Assembly: GCA_013176395.1 (NCBI GenBank)
Contig: JABMLP010000018.1
Span: forward strand, 1 to 64,000
DNA from: Venturia oleaginea
Taxonomy: Eukaryota; Ascomycota; Dothideomycetes; Venturiales; Venturiaceae
DNA: 64,000 bases
Direction: 5' to 3'
Position 1 is the stretch's first letter. The number at the start of each line of letters is the position of its first letter. The translations under genes and the position numbers were made by a program. The notes under the pieces are model-generated. The model saw only the letters and a program-made list of their open reading frames with translations. It was not told the DNA's origin and did not search any database. This document shows, in pieces, positions 10,348 to 22,600 of this stretch.

Positions 10348-12365
10348 GAACCGACCAAACACCACCTCAAAGCAGTCATCGTGCTTGCATTCTCGTGGAG
10401 AGAGAGCAGGCGGCCAAAGCCCAAGGGAAACGAGGATTTCAAACGACACATCGCCAGACCACCACACTCATTTTGTCCTACCGGATGTACTACAACGATA
10501 CCCAATACGTTCATTACACATTTCCTTTGTCGATCACTAACGCCAACCGGCGACACTTTCCACATCTCTGATCCGACGGCCAAAACTGGCCAACACCACC
10601 TTTGTTTTAATTTCCTTGCTTGTTGTCTCTTTACTTAATCTGTCTGGCGACAAAGACTTTCGACATCCTCCGTTGTCCAGCAAAATGGCTTGCCCCTCCC
10701 TACCACCAAATTCCGACGATCCTCGGCCAGTGGTGGCCTGCTTCTCGCCTACTTTTTCAATTTTTCATCTAACTTTGCGCACATTCGCTATGATACCATT
10801 ACAAGGCCGGACTCTTGAGAGTTTCCGCGTCTGCAAACTATTCTTCTTGCACTTTTTGCTTTTTCCCCCAGCTCAGCTCTGGGAGCTTGAAGGGTGTATT
10901 TATGCACGGACTACAGAATTACCAGTGTGCGACGATTGTAATACCCGCTTTTCTTTTCTTTTCACGTTTGCTGTTTCTGTGGAGGAGCGGGGGTTTTTAA
11001 GTAATCGAAGGGATTTGTCCCATCTTAATGTGGGATTTGGGATCGCGATGAAAAAAAACGGGAATTATGAGAAAGGCATGTACCGTGTATTTTGTTGCGA
11101 TAGAGGGGTGGACAATCATGTCAGTGCTATATTTGGATCATTTGGGAGTGGGAATGTGCGATAGATATGTGGTACAGACGTTGGTCCTTTTTTCATGATG
11201 GGTGGATATTTCGATACCTCGCGTGAAGGCTGGCTCGCTGCGATTTTTCCCCGCGGAAGAGCAAAATCAATTCAGGAGGATCAGGGGCTCGCCGTTGGAA
11301 CCTGAAACTTGACTTCTGTTCTTCTTGCCTGTGTCCATGTCTAGCTCGTGTCAGGTGAGGAAAAACATTCTCTAAATGACGATTCCTCCACCTTTTGACA
11401 TTCTATTTCTTTTTTTTCAAATTCGCTTCAAACATGAGTAGGAGTATAAGTCGAGCCGGGCCAATTTCCAGCTCTTGAATACGGTTTCACCACAAGTTCT
11501 TCCCCCAAGTATCGAAAGCTCAAGGATACTCGGAATCAGAATACACATCTCGTCGAATAATGTAGTCTTCACTCTCATCTACCCATTCATCCATCTCCCC
11601 ACTCCAACTCCATCTCCAACCCCAATGAATCCATCCCTACCCTTCTCTCCCCTCCTCCTTTCCTTACCAACTTTAGAAAAAGTGATCATCGTCACAAACT
11701 CCCCCCACCCCCTATTCCAAACATCCTTACACAAAGGCTCCAAACCCTCCCAATTCCCCCTCGTCCAAATCCTCTACCTTCTTCTTCCTCAAGAGAAGAA
11801 TGGTTTCACAAAAGAAGGAGAAAAAAAGAAGAATAGCATGAGTCCAAATTTCCGAACCTTGTCCCGTATCTTACATTCTGCACAAGTACCAGAAAATTTG
11901 CCTAGAACGATAGCCAGACACGCTGGATTGGAGAGCAAGTCTTAACACATAGCAACGCGGCAGAAACGACAAGTTCGCGGGTGTTGAGATTCGAAGTTCG
12001 AGGTCAACTATGTTCATTTCAGTGTAGGTCCCTCCCGTCCCGTAGCTGTATCGTGGGTATCAAAAAAGTAGTAATCCGCCTAAAATGCAATGCAACGCTA
12101 CGCCATGCATCGATCATCAGCGACGTGCTGTAGGAGTCTACCATTTTTCATCAAATGTCCACAATCATAACAGCCACCACTCGTGCCAAAGATGTGCTTG
12201 CGCCTCTGAAAGTGCATATACCACCCACATCGTACCATTCTCCTACACGCCCCAGCTCTCTTCTCTGTACACATGCCATATTCCATAATTTGTACAGTTA
12301 GAGCACAATCCATCACAACAGCATACAACGATACTCCCTCCTAACTTCACGTCGTGCGTGAGACA
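10348..12365. other. Long intergenic region, no gene seen
   Basis: About 2 kb with pyrimidine-rich tracts (for example 11575-11790) and T-runs. Open frames are short and lack coding character. It probably holds the 3' UTR of the 935-residue gene and that of the minus-strand DUF2293 gene. Confidence 0.45.
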
Positions 12366-12640
12366 TCACATCTCTTCGGACGCGCTTGTAGTGACTCGAA
12401 TCACCTCATTCGACGCAATGAACACGATCTCCGGACTTTCTGGTGGCGGAGGAACAACGTTAGAAGAAGAAATCCGTTGCAAAGAAGCAGCATCTTGTGC
12501 CACAACAGCCTCACAATGGCGACAGTACCCCTCGTGACTAATTGGAGGCGTCCAGGTCAACTACGATCATAATAACGAAGAGAAAAAGAATGACTCACCT
12601 GTGATTAACACCACGCAAATGCCACAGTCTGTGAGAAAAG
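12366..12640 (-). other. Possible extra 3' exons of the DUF2293 gene
   Basis: On the minus strand TTTTCTCACAG is followed by a 30-nt stretch that reads CGIC in one frame, then GTGAGT. A later CGTAG precedes a 64-codon frame with CRHCE ending in TGA at 12366. The CGIC and CRHCE pairs suggest a small zinc-binding element. The frames do not join cleanly in my hands, so the splice model is unresolved. Confidence 0.3.
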
Positions 12641-12823
12641 AGTCCTATCAATCAGCCATGTGAATGGAAACCAAAGTATTCACGACCGAGGTGCAATAGC
12701 AAGTGAACGTCCGGTGAGGAGTCCATCCAGGAACAGGCCCGATGATGAGTTCCATCCAGGGAAGGTGCGATAGTGATAGAAGGCGACAACGATAAAAATC
12801 CGTAAAAACTGGGAGTGCAAATT

Positions 12824-14491
12824 TTACCTGACTGCTTCACCTTGACGATTGAATGTAGGATAGTTCACCCACCCAGTGAGAGGAACGGCAGGATGTGGTG
12901 GCTCTCGTCGTACCACTCTAGCAGGAGGTAGGGGTCGAGGAGTTCTGTTACGAGCTGCTTGGGTTCTAGTAGAGTAGCGCCCTGTTCCCTCAGCCTGTGG
13001 GTTGCTAAAATTACCTTGGTGGTTGCCATCACCTCCGCGAAGTGATCCTACACGGAACATGCGTGGCATGGCATCAAAATTCCTGGGAGAAGTTGGGCTA
13101 GATGTTAGATCAATTACAGGAGCTCGGCGCTCACTCGGTAAAGCCCGAGCCTTTTCTGCGGGACGGCCAACCATGTCTGTGTCAACTCTGTGCAGATGGG
13201 GTGCGGCAGGCGGCGCTGCCTGTCGCCCGTAAGGTGCAACAACTAGTGATCGATATTGGGGCGGACTTGGGGCTGGAGGAGGTGGAGGGATCCCGTAGTG
13301 AAGAGATTGTAGTGGGAGATACAGGTGGCTATGACGTGGCGGAGGCCGAGCAAGAGACTCGATGGAAGGAAGGGCCTGCTCCGGATCCGGATATCTTACC
13401 AATTTAGAGTCTGCTCTAGCGTCAAGTGCAGGCATTCGGCTAAGCAAGGGGCCAGCAGCCTCGTGGACAGTGTGAACAGCATTACGAGAGCGGCGACGAC
13501 CAGATTCTGTATCGGAATTGCCCTCCATCGAACTGGAATCATCTTCGTCCTCGTCATCGTCGCGGAGGTCGATCCACTCTTGGAATGTCTCTTCGAGCTC
13601 GACGGCATTGTCTTCGCCCATCCAGTTTCTTAGAACGGCAACACATGGAGGATTGACTGTTGCTCTGGCATCATGCCATTTAACGCCATTCTTCAGAAGC
13701 TGGTCGTAGTTGGTGTAACGATGGCGGATGTGAGCGGTGACAGCAAGTTGCACTCGACCTGCGAGGTCAAGGTTACGAGCGTTACCGACACGTTCTTTCT
13801 CACCTGGTTTTGAAGCCTAGGAGAATGTCAGACATGAATGTAGAAAAAACTTAGCTTGTTAAATACCGATTCGAACGCATGCTTGATGATCTCGTTCGCT
13901 GCCTCGGGAGGTATCTTTGGGAACATCTCTCGTACAGCAGCATCTATCTGTTGTCGTTTGTCGCGCTGCCCATGTCTACCTAAAGCATTGCGCACTCGAG
14001 CTGAAAGAAAATCGTTTGGTTCTGTTGTCTTGCCAGCGGCATCGATACGCACACCAAACCAATTGCATGCCTTTTGTATCACGTCGTTGGGAAAGAAAAA
14101 CCCATCACGACCGATATAATATCCGACTCGATTCGGATCATTCACGACGAGACCTCTGCGTGTTGGATCTGTAGCTGACTGGCTGGCATGCACTGTGCGA
14201 CCTGTTTTGCGACAAACATCTTTGCAGTACGTGGTGAAGTCTTCGGAGCCGGCTGCGACGAAGCTGTACGTGCGAGGTGGGGGGTTATTTGACTGTAGAA
14301 TAGTCAGTCTATGATCATAGATAGTGAGGATAGGGTAAATGGCAGACGATTTTCAATTGCCTCTTTTGAGCAACGACAAGCTTGTATTCGATCTTGTACT
14401 GGTGCTTCTTCTCGACATTACGATTGGCGACAACGGTGCTAACAGATCTTCGTGTACGCGCTGCCGTGGCAGTGCTGTTTACTCGAGTCAT
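12824..14491 (-). CDS. DUF2293 domain protein
   Basis: Three exons give 520 residues if translation stops at 12824: 14491-14348, 14292-13867 and 13816-12824. The 50-nt intron 13866-13817 is canonical. The 55-nt intron 14347-14293 starts with a weak GTCTGC donor but has a good CTGAC branch site. The DUF2293 signature spans the second splice junction: FPKIPPEAANEIIKHAFES joins ASKPGEKERVG, followed by LAVTAHIRHRYTNYDQLL. The N-terminus is basic. The C-terminal 200 residues are acidic, then Pro/Arg-rich and disordered. A donor-like GTAAAA lies exactly at the stop. A further downstream stretch (12366-12561) looks coding and has a CRHCE pair, so a longer isoform ending at 12366 is possible. The molecular function of DUF2293 is unknown to me. 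Confidence 0.8.
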
Positions 14492-15589
14492 TATTGGCGA
14501 TGAAAAGTGACATGAAAGTCTTGATTAGAAAAGCGGATGAGCGATCCTGTAGGTAGAACGAAAAAGTTTACACAGCTGTGCAAGCGAGCGAGCATAGTCC
14601 AGTGTATGTTGAACACGAAAGGCGACCTTTAAAAGTGTTCAATTGAGTAGCAAGCGGCCAGCAGAGAGCGGAGTAGAGCGAATCTCTCCGGGACAAATTT
14701 GGAGCGTGAACGCGAGCCAGAGAAGATTCCTCTTCTGACCAAGCCCTCAGAAAAAGGTCGATATGGACAGGTTGACGCGATAGCCTCTGTCTTGAGTAGC
14801 AAAGAATTGCTCTTGTAGTTGTGTGTATGCAGTGGTCACTGGCACTCTCTTCGCGACAATGCGGAGAAGGAGATGGAAGGCGACCGAGAGGTAATCTCAG
14901 CAACCAAGACTCTTCTCTTCCGAACGTGCTTGTAGCGGACAACAATACTGAAAGAAGACTGCGGCGCAAAGAACTTTTGTATACTGCAATGTGATGAAAT
15001 GGCGCGTGAAGGAGGACTTTTGTTGGTATCGAAGTCGATTTTAGTGAAGAGGAAAAGGACGAGGTGAAGCACGAGGTGAAGCTGTAGGAGAGATTCGGAG
15101 GGAGAGACCTATATGTTCAGCATCACGTGCACATATTACCTAAAACCTCTTCGCCACCATTGATAGTTTTAATCTTTCGGTCAAGCTTCGGCCGGGTCAC
15201 TTCGTTATTCTGGAATTCTGAAGAACAGCGATCCCCCTTCGAGAATTGAAAAAAAAGACCCTTGAATGTAAAAGAGGTATCATCAATCCATCTCGGAAAA
15301 TACATCACTATCAAATCCACCACCCGATGAATGGCCCGCTAAAAGAAGTTCAGCATCTGCCAACGTCTGGGCCCGTTGCTACTCTTCTCGTCATTCCTCC
15401 AGACGTAGGATACACATACGATCATAACCCGATCTAACATGGCCAGGAGTTGAAGCCCTTTTCCCTCTCGTTACATCTCGCCTTTCCACAGTCCTTACAA
15501 CTCTCAATTCTCCACCTTGAGTACCCATAAACGCAATCCATTTCTGCGCCTTCACCAACCTCAAACCCTTGGAAACAGAAGATATAACG
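14492..15589. promoter_or_regulatory. Divergent intergenic region between the DUF2293 and DUF1763-like genes
   Basis: About 1.1 kb between two start codons on opposite strands, so it must contain both promoters. No other gene is seen. No specific operator can be supported. Confidence 0.4.
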
Positions 15590-16081
15590 ATGCGTCTCAC
15601 GCCCCCAAAACTCCAATCTCTCGCCTCAACCCTCAAAAGGACAAATACGCCGCCTCAATCCCCAAGGCTCTCCAACCTTTACAAACCCACTAACTCCCTT
15701 CCCACCCCAACCTCCCTCGAAATCCTCCACGCCTACAGACATCTCCTCCGCACCTCCCTCCACGCAATCCACTACTCCACCCCAGCCCGCTACATCGTAC
15801 TCTCCCGCCTCCGCCTCTCCTTCCGTTCCTCCACCCCCTCCGATTTCGAACCGGCCCGAATAGCGAATACCCTCCAGTTCCTGCGCAACGCTGGCGAAAC
15901 AACAGGAATCGAGCATAAGGTACTTAAGAATCTGTTGCATGTGTGGTACTGGGAGTCACATCAGTGGAACTATAGAAAGAGGTCATCGGAAGCGCAGAGG
16001 GTTGTTAGAGAGGGACCTTATGGGGGATTTTATTGGGGGTTAAGGATGTTGAATGAGAGTATGGGGTTGTGTATTCGATGA
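15590..16081 (+). CDS. Small DUF1763 / LYR-like protein, 163 residues
   Basis: A single exon from ATG (MRLTPPKLQS) to TGA. Residues about 45-85 read EILHAYRHLLRTSLHAIHYS then PARYIVLSRLRLSFR. This is an AYR...LR helix pattern like the LYR/complex-1 fold used by mitochondrial assembly factors, and it matches my memory of the fungal DUF1763 family. The basic, Ser/Thr-rich N-terminus could be a mitochondrial presequence. The C-terminal part (VWYWESHQW, GPYGGFYWG) is aromatic-rich. The in-frame codons just upstream have no ATG, so this start is the best one. A mitochondrial role is inference only. Confidence 0.75.
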   Translation: MRLTPPKLQSLASTLKRTNTPPQSPRLSNLYKPTNSLPTPTSLEILHAYRHLLRTSLHAIHYSTPARYIVLSRLRLSFRSSTPSDFEPARIANTLQFLRNAGETTGIEHKVLKNLLHVWYWESHQWNYRKRSSEAQRVVREGPYGGFYWGLRMLNESMGLCIR

Positions 16082-16362
16082 TTTGATAATAGGGGAAGAC
16101 GCAGGAGAAAAGAGGTAGGAAATATGGTGTATCAATCTACGCTCATCAATGAATGATATTTTAGGAGGACTCAGGAGGTGTTGAAAAATGGCACGCGGCG
16201 TGGAGATATGAGGGCGTGAGTGAAGCATACACATTCATGGAGTATCTAGGAGCATCAAGTCCTCCGACTAGGTAGAGCCACTCCCTCACTCCTCGATGCC
16301 TCGAGAAGCTGTGCTGACATCTTTCAGTCAACCCTTCTAAACTCCCTCCGCTCTCCCGTCCA

Positions 16363-17513
16363 TCACATAAAATCATCCTCAAAATCACTCCCCCGATCCT
16401 GATTACTGGTCGCCTCCATCGCCTCCTCGGTAAAGATATCATCATAAGCATGCTCCTTCTGCCACGCCTTCTCCTTATTCTCCCGTGCCACACGCTTCTC
16501 CTCCTTCTGTCTCGCCAGCTTTTCCGCCCTGTCCCGATTGCGCAGTTCCTTGAGTCGATCCTCCTTTTCCTGGCGCAGGTTGGGGAACTTCTCGAGCTTG
16601 GTTTTGTTGAGGCGGTTGACGATGGCGTTCGTGCGGACGGCGATGTGGAGGCGTCTTACCTGGGTGGATTGGGTGAGGGAATGTGGTTGAGAGATCGAAA
16701 GGATGATGGGGGAAGGAGGGAAAGGTTTGGAGGTATTACGTTTTTAGATGAAGGAAAGATGTGGAGTTTCCACAATGGCACTTCAAGGCAGATCGAGGAT
16801 AGATGAAGAACATACCATCTTTTGATTATGAAATCCAACCTGTCCCACAGCCATACTCCCATCCTTCTTCAAGTTACTCCAAGGTGTATAGATGACCGTG
16901 ACATTATCCTTCTTATTGCCTATCCCAATCGTGTCAGCACAACTCCACCTCCACCTTCACAGCCTCGAGGAGAAATCGAGCCCTGGACAAGGCATAAATA
17001 TCGGTTCCAAAATAAACATACCATCAATACTATTCGCCTTGGTAAGCTGTGCACAATCCTCCAGCAATTCAGCCGGTATATTATCCCACGACTCCCCCTC
17101 ATTCATGCGCAGATAGATATGAGCCGAGGAGAGATTATCAACGTGGAACCTACACACACACAAAAAACATCAGTCCTCATATTTCCAAACTTCTTTGCTT
17201 CATCGCGTGAAAATACACTCATTCACAAGACCAAGACCGACGAAAGCCAATGATACCCAGCTCTTTCATTCCCATAAGTCCCCCCAGTTATCATAAAATA
17301 AACGGAAAATGTTGTCTTACCAAATATCCTCCGTCAACCCATACTTAATCAACTCCTCATCTACATCATCCTCATTAGCCTCATCATATCCCGCCATAAC
17401 TCTCTCCTCCTCACAAATACTGCGCGCAGGTGCAACATACTCTCAACTTTATCCTTGCCCACATAGATAAACGCCGACGGCGTCACTGTGTTGGAAGTGA
17501 AGTAATAGACCAT
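16363..17513 (-). CDS. CCDC25 homologue (NFACT-R / DUF814 domain protein)
   Basis: Five exons give 226 residues: 17513-17441, 17399-17321, 17149-17022, 16919-16816 and 16659-16363. All introns are GT-AG. The first is only 41 nt and must be removed to keep the frame. The protein opens [20 protein letters not shown], then carries the NFACT-R core ([51 protein letters not shown]). It ends in a Lys/Glu-rich helix with VNRLNKT and a C-terminal [14 protein letters not shown]. Domain order and length match eukaryotic CCDC25. Related NFACT-R domains act with RNA or the ribosome, and human CCDC25 is reported to sense extracellular DNA. The role in fungi is not settled. Confidence in the family is high. 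Confidence 0.93.
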
Positions 17514-18060
17514 AGTGATAACTCTCCAAAACCACCGCGTGGCAGACTATAAGTTCCTCCGTTGCACGAGTCGAAATTCGAGATTTGAAAGGTGGTTCAA
17601 GGGAGGGATTTTGGGTGACGGAGGGGTCGACCAATCAGAGTGGGGTAATTGTGTTGGACACTTTTTTAATAAATTAATCGACTTCGAATGGAAATTTGGA
17701 GCCGAGAAAGTATTCTGGTTTATATTTCGAGATAGGAGGGAAAAGACTGTTTGTTGATGAGTGCGTGGATGCAGGGTCTCAAAATTTTGAAGAAGGACGT
17801 CAGCATTCATAAATTGTGGCTCGATTTTGTCTTCGGGAGACGGAAAATCGTTTGTAATATCGTTTGAAGATTGAAGACGCGCATGTAGCCGCGACACTCT
17901 CCGCCGCCGCTATCCTTGACACTTAATACACGTTTTTCTGGATTAAAACCTTGCTGCGTACTGAAATGCGAGACCAGTCCCCAAATTTGACAATACACGA
18001 ATACATCAAACGCTCAATATGCAGCATAACATCCTATCAAGATTGGCCAACATCGAAACC

Positions 18061-19517
18061 TCACTTCTTCCCGAAGAAGTTCATAATGCTGCCCTGACCA
18101 GGCTTCGCGCCAGCCTTCTTTCCCTTCGCAGTTGTTGGCGCAATAAAATTGGCCTTCTTCTTCTTGGGCTCTGGTTCCTCTTCTGAGAAAGATTCCCATA
18201 CGGCTTCTTCTTTCGTGACTGTGATTATGATTAACAAGTTGAGCATTCTGATGGATGAAGTACACATACCCAGATAACCCTCATCATCCTTCATAGTTCT
18301 TTTCTTCGTGATGCGCCGCCTGCCTCGTCTTCGCCCACCTTGTACATTAACAGTCTCCTTCTCCTCTTCCTTCGGCGTCCCATCGATCGGTGAGCCTTCT
18401 TCTACAGTCTCATCCACAGTCGGAGCATCTGCCATGGGCTCATCCTCATCAGAATCCTCCATCATCCTCTTCAATGCTTCTTCTTGCTCTCTTCGAGCTT
18501 TCCGCGAGGCTTCTGCCTTCTGTTTCTGCTCCTCAGTCTCCTCCATAATGACATCCTCGTCCTCGGTCTCGTCTTCTGACATGGGTGTGGCAGTGCCGTG
18601 GGCTAGTGGCTTCGCTTTCGGGGGCTTTGTTTTGGCAAATGACTTGAACAGATCTGACTTGCCTCTCTGCAATGACGGCGTTGAGGTTTTTGGGTCCGTG
18701 GCTGTCTTTTGCGACTTGGTCTGATCTGATGTGGAACGAGAAAGCTTTGCAGCAGGCGGTGGCACTTCCTTTGCTGGAAGTGCGGATTTCGCAGCTGGTT
18801 TTGGAGCAACCTTGGTCGCTGGGGGTGCATCAGAGGGCATGGGTCTCTTGTTCGTCCTTCTCTTGACATTCAGGTTGTGTGGTATGCCGTATTTCTTGTA
18901 GCTTTCCAACGGATCCTCGCTGGGAAACTGTGCGACGATATCTTGATTACAGGTCGTCAGTTGCTGTGTATCCTTTATGGGACCAGATTCTAAGCTATAC
19001 ACGAATATCGAATGTATTTCTTCAAATTCGTCCTTAAATTCCTCTAACTGCTCTTCTTGAACCAAAAGTATCGTGACGGTGGGAACATCTTCCTTGACCG
19101 GATTTTCGTCTGGATCGATTACGAAGTCGGTGTCTGGTTCAGGAATTGAGCTCGGAAAGGGACTGCTTTGCATGAAGCTGTCTCCGAGTGTGCCATTTGT
19201 CGAGGGCGCTGGCGGTCCTGTTCGAGCTGTGCCAGTAATGAGGTAGGTTGCGTGGACAGATTGAGGTTTCTTTGCATTTTGGCTGTGGTGAAAGTCGTAG
19301 AGCATTCTATAGCGTTCAATTAGGGGGGTTGATTGTTGACATGCGCGGCACCATGCACATACTGCTTTGCGAGATGTGAATGCACTTTTAGAGCCCGGCT
19401 CAATTGGCGATAGTTGATCTGGAGAGTCAGTCTAAGCCTTGAATTGTCTTGTCATACACTCACAATACGATCTTCGTTCAGCACATTGAGTGCCAGCCAT
19501 TTCTTGTATTGGTCCAT
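18061..19517 (-). CDS. cdc27: DNA polymerase delta subunit Cdc27/Pol32 (POLD3)
   Basis: Four exons give 434 residues: 19517-19464, 19418-19363, 19306-18270 and 18218-18061. The N-terminal winged-helix domain (MDQYKKWLALNVLNEDRI, NYRQLSRALKVHS, then MLYDFHHSQN and VHATYLITG) binds the B-subunit Cdc1 in this family. The middle is long, Lys/Glu/Pro-rich and disordered, with an acidic patch (SEDETEDEDVIMEETEE). A conserved GYLVTKEE-VWESFSE segment is created only when the 51-nt last intron (18269-18219) is removed. The last eight residues before GKK contain a PCNA-interacting box (Q-G-S-I-M-N-F-F). Function: couples Pol delta to PCNA for processive lagging-strand synthesis. The start ATG lies 179 bp from the divergent cofactor D start. 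Confidence 0.93.
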
Positions 19518-19696
19518 CTTGTGTTGCTAGTCGAGGCATCTTGGTGAGAGGGAGGACGCGCGTGAAAGTCGCGATGAGCATCAGCCACTTTGAAATCTCC
19601 CACCCCGGACGGCGCGCTCCAAAACACCAACGCTTGAAGAAGACAACATTAGCGCAAGGGCATCTGAAGACACCCGAAAGCAGCTTGAAACACAAC
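19518..19696. promoter_or_regulatory. 179-bp divergent promoter region, cdc27 / tubulin cofactor D
   Basis: Short region between the two start codons, so both core promoters must overlap here. No TATA box stands out. Pairing of a replication gene with a microtubule gene from one short region is compatible with cell-cycle co-regulation, but that is inference. Confidence 0.5.
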
Positions 19697-22600
19697 ATGG
19701 AAGCCGCTGAGGACGATGAGCTGCAGCCTCTCAGAATTTCCGAAGGATTGGTAGCTGATGTTCAGAAGCTCTTGAGAAGACTCTTGTGGAAGAAGCCAGC
19801 CTTGGAAAATGCGGATGAGCTGAAAGCCCACCGAATCGTGAAGCTGCGGGACCTCGAAAAACTGATCCAGAAGGTATAGGCCCACAGCGGGAAGATATTG
19901 ACCAAGACAACGTTACAATGCTGACAATCTGCATAGATTGAACCATTTCAACAGGAACCACAACTGCTGGATGTGCAGCTGAAAAATGTAATTCCTCAAC
20001 TGGTAACTGCTTATCTTGAATCTCGAGGCAGACCTGCCGTTACCCTTCTCCAATCAGGACATGTCTCGTTTCAATATGCCATCTGCAAGATCTTGTATAC
20101 CTTTTGCAAGGTGCGAGGAGAGAAAGTCATCGTTGGCTTCTTCAACAATGAGCCGCGGTATCTAGAACCCCTGCTCTCGGATTTTGAAAGAGGATCTGAT
20201 GAAACGAACATCACTGACGCTGGGCTCTCACCAACTTCACTCTCTTGGGAGGGTCGGTATATCTTGCTGCTATGGCTATCTCACCTGATGCTATCCCCTT
20301 TCGATCTCGCTACCATGTCCTCTGTAGACACTGGGGTTACCCCATCTTTCGAAGAGCAATTACAACTGCCGACCGATACTCCTGGAATTGCCATACGAGT
20401 GCTGCCAATCTGCTTGAAGTATCTTAAAACTGCCACTAGAGAACGGAATGCTGCGTCACAATTGCTTGTTCGTCTGTGCCTTCGCCCCGATATGCGTAAA
20501 ATGGGGCTACTGTATGCAGTAGCTCAATGGGCCATCGACTTCTTCGGAGATTCTTCCCAGGAAGTAGAGATTCACAAAGGTCTTGGAGTCCTCGCGTTCC
20601 TCAACGGACTTGTAGCTTCTGGAAATCAACGAGAAATTGGACACTTCCTTGCACCCATCTTCGAAGTCACCCAACGACTGGCAATTCAGGAAGCTGATCC
20701 GATCACAGGAGGTCAGTCAAACTTGCCCCACTACTATCCCACGTGCAAATCGAACATGGCGTCCTGTAGTATACGTAGAGCCCTGAAGAGTGTCTTGTAA
20801 TCCTCAACTTCAATTGCTAGGAATTTACCACAATCGATGCTCAGGCTAAGCATTTTCATGTACTAACAGCATTCCAACAGGAGGCAATGCAATGGTCAAA
20901 TTGTCTGCGGTGGCACGCAAGCTGTTTGTTAAAATCTTCCGCAACATCGTCATTCTTTGTCTCCAGGCACCACCGGAAGGAGTCGACACGACAAGCATTG
21001 TCGAAGATGTCATTGGAATACTCCTGGAAATGCTCGCAGATGGGGATACTCCAGTCCGATTTGCAGCAAGTAAAGCTTTGAGCATGGTCACCCTGAAGCT
21101 TGATCTGAACATGGCGGCTGAAATTGTGGGGGCGATTTTGGATTCACTCAACGAAGATGTGCTGTCGGACAGCTCTCGACGCGACCTCAGCGCAGTAAAT
21201 CCTTTAAGATGGCATGGGCTGGCATTGACATTGAGTCATCTGCTATATCGACGAGCGGTCTCTACGGATCAGCTTCCACAAATTCTCAACGCCCTGCTTT
21301 TAGCACTAACCTTTGAGCAGCGATCAGCGACTGGTGCCGCCATTGGGACCAACGTGCGAGATGCTGCAAACTTTGGCATTTGGGCTATTGCCAGACGATA
21401 CACGACTGACGAGCTCCAGAAGGTAGATCTTGCGGAGATTGGGGCTGTCCAAGGTTCAAAATACAACGTTTCTATCACACAGATGCTTGCTATCGAGCTG
21501 ATCCAGTGCGCTTGTCTCGACCCTGCTGGAAACATTCGTCGCGGTTCCTCGGCTGTACTTCAAGAGCTTGTAGGAAGGCACCCCGACACAATCGTCGAAG
21601 GTATTGCTTTGATTCAAGTCGTCGACTTCCATGCGGTAGGACTTCGTCAGCGGGCCATTACAGATGTCACATTCGAGGCGACCAAACTTAGTCTCATGTA
21701 CTGGGATGCGCTCTTCAAAGGTCTCCTTGATTGGCGCGGAATTGGCGCTGTTGACGAAGCTTCCAGAGTGGCTACTGCACATGCAATTGGAATGCTGAGC
21801 GCCACACAAGGCTCTGAAAGTGTATATAAAATGCTAATCACGATACGCAACCAGCTCAAACAGCTCGCGCACAGGCAGATTGAAGAGCGACACGGCCTAA
21901 TGCTGACTGTTGCCGCCATTCTTACGCGCGAACAAGATCGGAATGGGAATATGGATACACATCGCTTGAAAGAGTTCTGGTCTGTTCTACAAGGGGACGT
22001 CATATTAAACGAGAAGGACTTTACATCTCCTTCCTTAAGACCCGGGCTTACCGCTACAGCTTGGCTGAAGCTTTTCCGGGCACTCTTAACAATGAGCCCG
22101 AGCGCAGCAGATATTCCAACGCCGATGATTTTCATGCAAAACTTCAATCTCTGTCTAGGTCGTGGAGAAGAAAGCGTCCTTGCAGAGATTCCTGGAGCTG
22201 TGATTGCCTTCACCTCTGTGATCAGTTCCGACGAGCGAAACCAGTTGGTCAGATCATGGCTTTGTTATTTGAATGCAGGCACGAAAATGAGTCATGCCAG
22301 GAGTGCTGGCCGAGTGCTGGCATCGGGAGCTACCTTGGGCCTCTGGGCAGAACAGTTGACTGACTCGGCCCAAGTCTTGGAGACCCTGACCATGCGTTGC
22401 ACGACGGAAGCGAGCATAGAAGAACGTGTGGATGCTCTGAAAAGCTTGAAGCTTGTCGTGCTAGAGATCTGCGATCGCCAGACTCGCGATCCCATACTTC
22501 TCGCAAAATCAAACAACCCTGCTCCGTCTGCAACCCATACCATTATGCTCTCAATTGCGCACGCAGTATTGAAGGCCCTCAATGATTATACCGTCGATGA

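Noticed and set aside
10616..11164. 182-residue plus-strand frame
   Set aside because: No domain, T-rich runs, poor codon character. It lies in the 3' flank of the 935-residue gene.
11475..11945. 156-residue plus-strand frame rich in Pro, Ser, Leu and Thr
   Set aside because: It comes from a pyrimidine-rich tract. No start context, domain or splice support.
19490..19696. Extension of cofactor D upstream to an earlier non-ATG start
   Set aside because: It would overlap the first exon of cdc27. The ATG at 19697 gives the expected N-terminus.
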